From: Mycolicibacterium nivoides
Lineage (GTDB): Bacteria > Actinomycetota > Actinomycetes > Mycobacteriales > Mycobacteriaceae
Direction: 5' to 3'
DNA length: 64,000 nt
Assembly (NCBI RefSeq): GCF_003855255.1
Contig: NZ_CP034072.1
Location: forward strand, 6,614,753-6,678,752
The number at the start of each line of letters is the position of its first letter. Positions within the stretch are counted from its first letter, which is position 1. Below the pieces are notes generated by a model. That model saw nothing but the letters and a program-made list of their open reading frames with translations. It made no database searches and was not told the origin of the DNA. The translations under genes were made by a program, and so were the position numbers. Below, piece by piece: positions 60,680-64,000 of this stretch.

Positions 60680-60748
60680 AGGCTGTCAGTCGTCGGCGGG
60701 GCTACGTAGGCTTCGCGCAAACGGACATGCCTATCCCAGGAGGATCTC

Positions 60749-61255
60749 GTGGCTGGTGACACCACCATCACAGTTGTCGGAAACCTGACTGCTGACCCGG
60801 AACTGCGTTTCACTCCGTCTGGCGCAGCCGTCGCCAACTTCACCGTTGCCTCGACGCCGCGAATGTTCGATCGGCAGAGCAACGAGTGGAAGGACGGCGA
60901 GGCGCTGTTCCTGCGGTGCAACATCTGGCGTGAGGCGGCCGAGAACGTGGCCGAGAGCCTCACCCGGGGTTCGCGGGTGATCGTCACCGGTCGGCTCAAG
61001 CAGCGTTCGTTCGAAACCCGTGAGGGTGAGAAGCGCACCGTTGTCGAGGTCGAGGTCGACGAGATCGGTCCGTCCCTGCGCTACGCCACGGCCAAGGTCA
61101 ACAAGGCCAGCCGTAGTGGCGGCGGCGGCGGTGGCGGCGGCTTCGGCGGTGGTGGCGGCGGTGGTTCGCGCCAGGCCGAGCCCAAGGACGATCCGTGGGG
61201 CAGTGCACCGGCGTCCGGCTCCTTCAGCGGGGCCGACGACGAGCCGCCGTTCTGA
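60749..61255 (+). CDS. ssb: Single-stranded DNA-binding protein
   Basis: Binds single-stranded DNA in replication and repair. It has 168 residues: the OB fold (about 1-115; [65 protein letters not shown]), a Gly-rich linker, and the acidic C-terminal tip SGADDEPPF that contacts partner proteins. The GTG at 60749 follows AGGAGG. It lies between rpsF and rpsR, the conserved bacterial order. Confidence 0.98.
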   Translation: MAGDTTITVVGNLTADPELRFTPSGAAVANFTVASTPRMFDRQSNEWKDGEALFLRCNIWREAAENVAESLTRGSRVIVTGRLKQRSFETREGEKRTVVEVEVDEIGPSLRYATAKVNKASRSGGGGGGGGFGGGGGGGSRQAEPKDDPWGSAPASGSFSGADDEPPF

Positions 61256-61290
61256 TCAACAACGAAATTTTTGCAAGGAAGAGATAACCA

Positions 61291-61551
61291 ATGGCCAAGT
61301 CCACAAAGCGACGGCCGGCACCGGAAAAGCCGGTCAAGACTCGTAAGTGCGTGTTCTGCTCCAAGAAGGGTAAGGGGCAGGTCATCGACTACAAGGACAC
61401 TGCGCTGCTGCGCACCTACATCAGCGAGCGCGGCAAGATCCGTGCCCGCCGGGTGACCGGCAACTGCGTCCAGCACCAGCGCGATGTCGCCATCGCGGTG
61501 AAGAATGCCCGCGAGGTGGCTCTGCTGCCGTTCGGCTCGTCGACGCGGTAG
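61291..61551 (+). CDS. rpsR: 30S ribosomal protein S18 (zinc-binding form)
   Basis: S18 of the small subunit, 86 residues. It keeps cysteines in KCVFC and GNCVQHQ, the C+ (zinc-ribbon) type. Many mycobacteria have a second, C- paralog expressed in zinc starvation; this is the S18-1 type. The core [25 protein letters not shown] is typical. AGGAAGAG precedes the ATG. Confidence 0.96.
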   Translation: MAKSTKRRPAPEKPVKTRKCVFCSKKGKGQVIDYKDTALLRTYISERGKIRARRVTGNCVQHQRDVAIAVKNAREVALLPFGSSTR

Positions 61552-61562
61552 GAGATACACCA

Positions 61563-62018
61563 ATGAAGCTGATTCTCACCGCTGAGGTGGAACACCTGGG
61601 CGTCGCGGGCGACGCCGTCGAGGTCAAGGACGGCTACGGCCGTAACTACCTGCTGCCCCGTGGGCTGGCCATCGTGGCCTCCCGCGGTGCCGAGCGCCAG
61701 GCCGACGAGATCCGTCGGGCGCGCGATGCCAAGTCCATCCGTGGCGTCGAGCACGCCAACGAGCTCAAGACCGCGCTGGAGGGTCTGGGCGAGGTGTCGC
61801 TGCCGGTTCAGGCCGCTGCCGACACGGGCAAGCTGTTCGGCTCGGTCACCGCGGCCGATGTCGTGGCCGTGATCAAGAAGGCCGGCGGCCCCAACTTGGA
61901 CAAGCGCACCGTGCAGCTGCCCAAGGCGCACATCAAGACGGTCGGCACGCATCCGGTCACCGTGAAGCTGCACACCGGGGTGGAAGCCAAGGTGTCGCTG
62001 AACGTCGTCGCGGAGTAA
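61563..62018 (+). CDS. rplI: 50S ribosomal protein L9
   Basis: L9 of the large subunit, 151 residues. It has the N-terminal RNA-binding domain ([36 protein letters not shown]), a connecting helix, and a C-terminal domain ending [20 protein letters not shown]. It starts 11 nt after rpsR and is the last gene before a terminator. Confidence 0.97.
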   Translation: MKLILTAEVEHLGVAGDAVEVKDGYGRNYLLPRGLAIVASRGAERQADEIRRARDAKSIRGVEHANELKTALEGLGEVSLPVQAAADTGKLFGSVTAADVVAVIKKAGGPNLDKRTVQLPKAHIKTVGTHPVTVKLHTGVEAKVSLNVVAE

Positions 62019-62051
62019 TCCCGTAGCGGAGTAATTCCGCCAGCACTCGAT

Positions 62052-62089
62052 CGCCCGGGTGGGAGCCTGCAGAGGTTTCCACCCGGGCG
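62052..62089 (+). terminator. Terminator of the rpsF-rplI operon
   Basis: A perfect 11-bp stem CGCCCGGGTGG / CCACCCGGGCG with a 16-nt loop is followed by TTTGC. It lies 34 nt after the rplI stop. Confidence 0.85.
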
Positions 62090-62288
62090 TTTGCTGTGGC
62101 TCTGGCGAACGCGTTGCGGAAAACTCTGGACAGCGAAGCTAACTCGGTGTTAACCCGCCAGGTCCCTGGGCGCAACACAACACGCCCGGGATGGCAACCC
62201 GGGACGACACGCCGAAGAACTTCCCATACACAATCACTGACAACCTCTATGGCACTCTGACCTGGGAAAACTATAGATTGCTCGGGAA

Positions 62289-62352
62289 TGATCCACAGGT
62301 TCTCCCCAGAGGCTCAACACTGCGACCGAGACCTATCCACATGCCATCCACA
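62289..62352. promoter_or_regulatory. DnaA-box-like sites upstream of dnaB
   Basis: Three nonamers in the same orientation: TGATCCACA (62289-62297, one mismatch), CTATCCACA (62333-62341, one mismatch) and CCATCCACA (62344-62352, two mismatches). They lie 170-230 nt upstream of dnaB. Confidence 0.45.
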
Positions 62353-62462
62353 GCTTGATTAACAGGGGTGGTTTCGGGAGGCGCCAGCAACGTCTAGCGT
62401 GATGCGTCGCAGCGCCGTCACAAAGCTTTGTCGGAGCCCTGTTTTACAGTTGCAGTACCGAT

Positions 62463-62478
62463 TCGAATAAACGTTCGA
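62463..62478. promoter_or_regulatory. LexA (SOS) box upstream of dnaB
   Basis: TCGAATAAACGTTCGA matches the mycobacterial LexA consensus TCGAAC-N4-GTTCGA at 11 of 12 fixed positions. It ends 40 nt before the dnaB GTG, a suitable place for repression. Confidence 0.6.
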
Positions 62479-62518
62479 GCCCGTTGTGAGGCGGGTCTCG
62501 GAAGGGGGTGGGGAGTCC

Positions 62519-64000
62519 GTGGCGGTGGTGGACGACCTGGGGCATCCGGATTCGGAGATGGATGGCCCTCCGCCTGGGGAGGACTTCGGCCGGCAGCCGC
62601 CGCAGGACATGGCGGCCGAGCAGGCGGTCCTCGGCGGCATGCTGTTGAGCAAGGATGCGATCGCCGACGTACTGGAGCGGTTGCGCCCTGGAGACTTCTA
62701 CCGTCCGGCGCACCAGAACGTGTACGACGCAATCCTGGATCTCTATGGCCGGGGTGAACCGGCCGACGCCGTCACCGTCGCCGCCGAACTCGATCGCCGC
62801 AGCCTGTTGCGCCGGATCGGTGGTGCCCCCTATCTGCACACCCTGATCTCCACGGTGCCCACTGCGGCCAACGCCGGTTTCTATGCCGGCATCGTCGCCG
62901 AGAAGGCCCTGCTGCGTCGGTTGGTGGAGGCAGGGACCCGGGTGGTCCAGTACGGCTACGCCGGGGCCGACGGGGCCGATGTCACCGACGTGGTGGACCG
63001 GGCGCAGGCCGAGATCTACGACGTCACCGAGCGCCGCGCCTCGGAGGACTTCGTCGCGCTCGAAGACCTGCTGCAGCCCACGATGGACGAGATCGACGCG
63101 ATCGCCTCACAGGGCGGTATCTCGCGCGGTGTGCCGACCGGGTTCACGGAGTTCGACGAGATCACCAACGGCCTGCACCCCGGGCAGATGATCATCATCG
63201 CGGCTCGTCCCGGTGTCGGGAAGGCGCTCGCGCTCGACACCCCACTGCCGACCCCTAGTGGCTGGACCACGATGGGTGACGTTGCGGTAGGTGACCACCT
63301 CATCGGCGCCGACGGTGAACCGACGCGGGTTGTGGCCGCCACCGAGGTCATGCTCGACCGCCCATGCTTCGAGGTCGAATTCTCCGATGGCACAGTGATT
63401 GTCGCCGATGCTCAGCATCAGTGGCTGACGGAGACACGGGCTTCGCGGCGGTCCGCACAGTCGGCGGCGACGGGCTACAATGGTTACAAGAATCAACGGA
63501 CGTTTGCCGCCATCCGCACCACTGCGGAGATCGCGGACTCGTTGCGTTGTGAGACCGCGGACCATCGGCTGAATCATTCGGTGGTCAACGCTGCGCCCGT
63601 CCGGGGGGAGGAGCGCGACCTGCTTGTCCCGCCGTACACGTTGGGTGCGTGGTTGGGCGACGGGACATCAGCATCAGCACAAATTACGACGGCGGATCCG
63701 GAGATCATCGTCCGTATCGAGGCCGAAGGATTCATCGCACGAAAGTCGGATTCCTCGCCCTACCGCTACCAACTCCTGCTGGCCGACGAGCCTGGGCCGA
63801 CGACACGATCCTGTGTGGTCTGCGGTACGGACTTCGTGCCGCAGACCAGCCAGGTCCGTACCTGCGGCCGCGCTTGTGGTGGACGTGCACGGTTCGTGTC
63901 AGAACCGGTGCCTGCTCCCCAGTGCCCGAGATGCGGTCAGCCATCGAGTGGGCTGCGGCTGTGCCAGACCTGCCGAAACGCCGTGGGGACGCTGCAGGCC
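62519..64000 (+). CDS. dnaB: Replicative DNA helicase DnaB, intein-containing, 3' end outside window
   Basis: Hexameric helicase of the replication fork; 494 codons are seen and the gene runs off the right edge. The N-extein (1-235) begins VAVVDDLGHPDSEMDGPP and contains the N-terminal DnaB domain (AAEQAVLGGMLLSKDAIADVLERL, PADAVTVAAELDRR, APYLHTLISTVPTAANAGFYA) and the start of the RecA-like domain (PTGFTEFDEITNGLHPGQM). It stops within Walker A: ARPGVGK is followed directly by the intein. The GTG 62519 has GGGGAG just upstream. Activity requires splicing to restore the P-loop. Upstream lie LexA-like and DnaA-like sites. Confidence 0.96.
   Translation, partial: MAVVDDLGHPDSEMDGPPPGEDFGRQPPQDMAAEQAVLGGMLLSKDAIADVLERLRPGDFYRPAHQNVYDAILDLYGRGEPADAVTVAAELDRRSLLRRIGGAPYLHTLISTVPTAANAGFYAGIVAEKALLRRLVEAGTRVVQYGYAGADGADVTDVVDRAQAEIYDVTERRASEDFVALEDLLQPTMDEIDAIASQGGISRGVPTGFTEFDEITNGLHPGQMIIIAARPGVGKALALDTPLPTPSGWTTMGDVAVGDHLIGADGEPTRVVAATEVMLDRPCFEVEFSDGTVIVADAQHQWLTETRASRRSAQSAATGYNGYKNQRTFAAIRTTAEIADSLRCETADHRLNHSVVNAAPVRGEERDLLVPPYTLGAWLGDGTSASAQITTADPEIIVRIEAEGFIARKSDSSPYRYQLLLADEPGPTTRSCVVCGTDFVPQTSQVRTCGRACGGRARFVSEPVPAPQCPRCGQPSSGLRLCQTCRNAVGTLQA
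63224..64000 (+). mobile_element. Class 3 intein in the DnaB P-loop, with homing endonuclease (partial)
   Basis: It begins ALALDTPLPTPSGWTTMGDV right after the P-loop lysine (residue 235). The first residue is Ala rather than Cys/Ser, and block B reads DAQHQWLTE with a Trp after the His; both mark class 3 (WCT) inteins. After about 140 residues a LAGLIDADG-type endonuclease block appears (YTLGAWLGDGTSASAQITT). A Cys-rich segment follows with four Cys-pair-like elements (CVVC, CGRAC, CPRC, CQTC), probably zinc-binding. The C-terminal splicing block lies outside the window. M. smegmatis DnaB has an intein at this site; the M. tuberculosis one is elsewhere in DnaB. Confidence 0.93.

Larger units (their letters stand above)
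62019..62518. other. rplI-dnaB intergenic region
   Basis: This 500-nt non-coding gap contains a terminator (62052-62089), DnaA-box-like nonamers (62289-62352) and a LexA-like box (62463-62478). No credible ORF was found before dnaB. Confidence 0.8.

Overview
The window is high-GC actinobacterial DNA from the replication-origin region of a mycobacterium, most likely a rapidly growing Mycolicibacterium. I base this on gene content and order, on protein sequences very close to known mycobacterial ones (GyrB, DnaA, YidC, LeuS, PonA1), and on a gnd gene between dnaN and recF plus a glucosylglycerate hydrolase gene, both familiar from fast growers. I cannot name the species.

Layout. 1-12,228 (minus strand): a gene cut by the left edge, tRNA-Ile, a DUF3566 membrane protein, gyrA, a small ABM-like ORF, gyrB, dciA, recF, gnd, dnaN, the oriC intergenic region with DnaA boxes and an AT-rich stretch, and dnaA. 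12,229-18,141 (plus): the rpmH-rnpA-yidD-yidC-khpB-rsmG-parA-parB cluster with three parS sites, one of which contains the proposed rsmG start codon. 18,364-33,343: an acetyltransferase-like gene, then on the minus strand an alpha/beta hydrolase, cwlM, trxA, trxB, the sigM anti-sigma gene, sigM, murJ (MviN), a large secreted/membrane protein and mutT4; then pcnA and an acidic Ca-binding-repeat protein on the plus strand.

33,354-64,000 is the block corresponding to Rv0036c-Rv0058 of M. tuberculosis. Here it lies on the rpmH side of oriC instead of the gyrA side, an arrangement I recall from M. smegmatis. It holds a DinB-like protein, an MFS transporter, YqgE, an Mtc28-like antigen, leuS, an SDR, glucosylglycerate hydrolase, a MarR regulator, an amino-acid ABC transporter with a fused binding protein and permease, a GntR/LLM/GMC/hydrolase group, ino1 with a PadR regulator, ponA1, a GT87-like membrane protein, four tandem paralogous Pro/Tyr/Gly-rich membrane proteins, rpsF-ssb-rpsR-rplI, and dnaB. 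The dnaB P-loop is interrupted by a class 3 intein that runs off the right edge.

Working together: most genes serve chromosome replication and segregation (DnaA, DnaN, DciA, DnaB, SSB, gyrase, ParABS), translation, membrane protein insertion, and cell-wall synthesis (MurJ, CwlM, PonA1). Accessory interest is concentrated in the intein, the four-paralog array, the intercalated gyrB/gyrA ORF, several long hairpins, and a series of genes whose start codons lie 6-8 nt after a TANNNT -10 element, which suggests leaderless transcripts. No CRISPR array, insertion sequence or prophage was seen.
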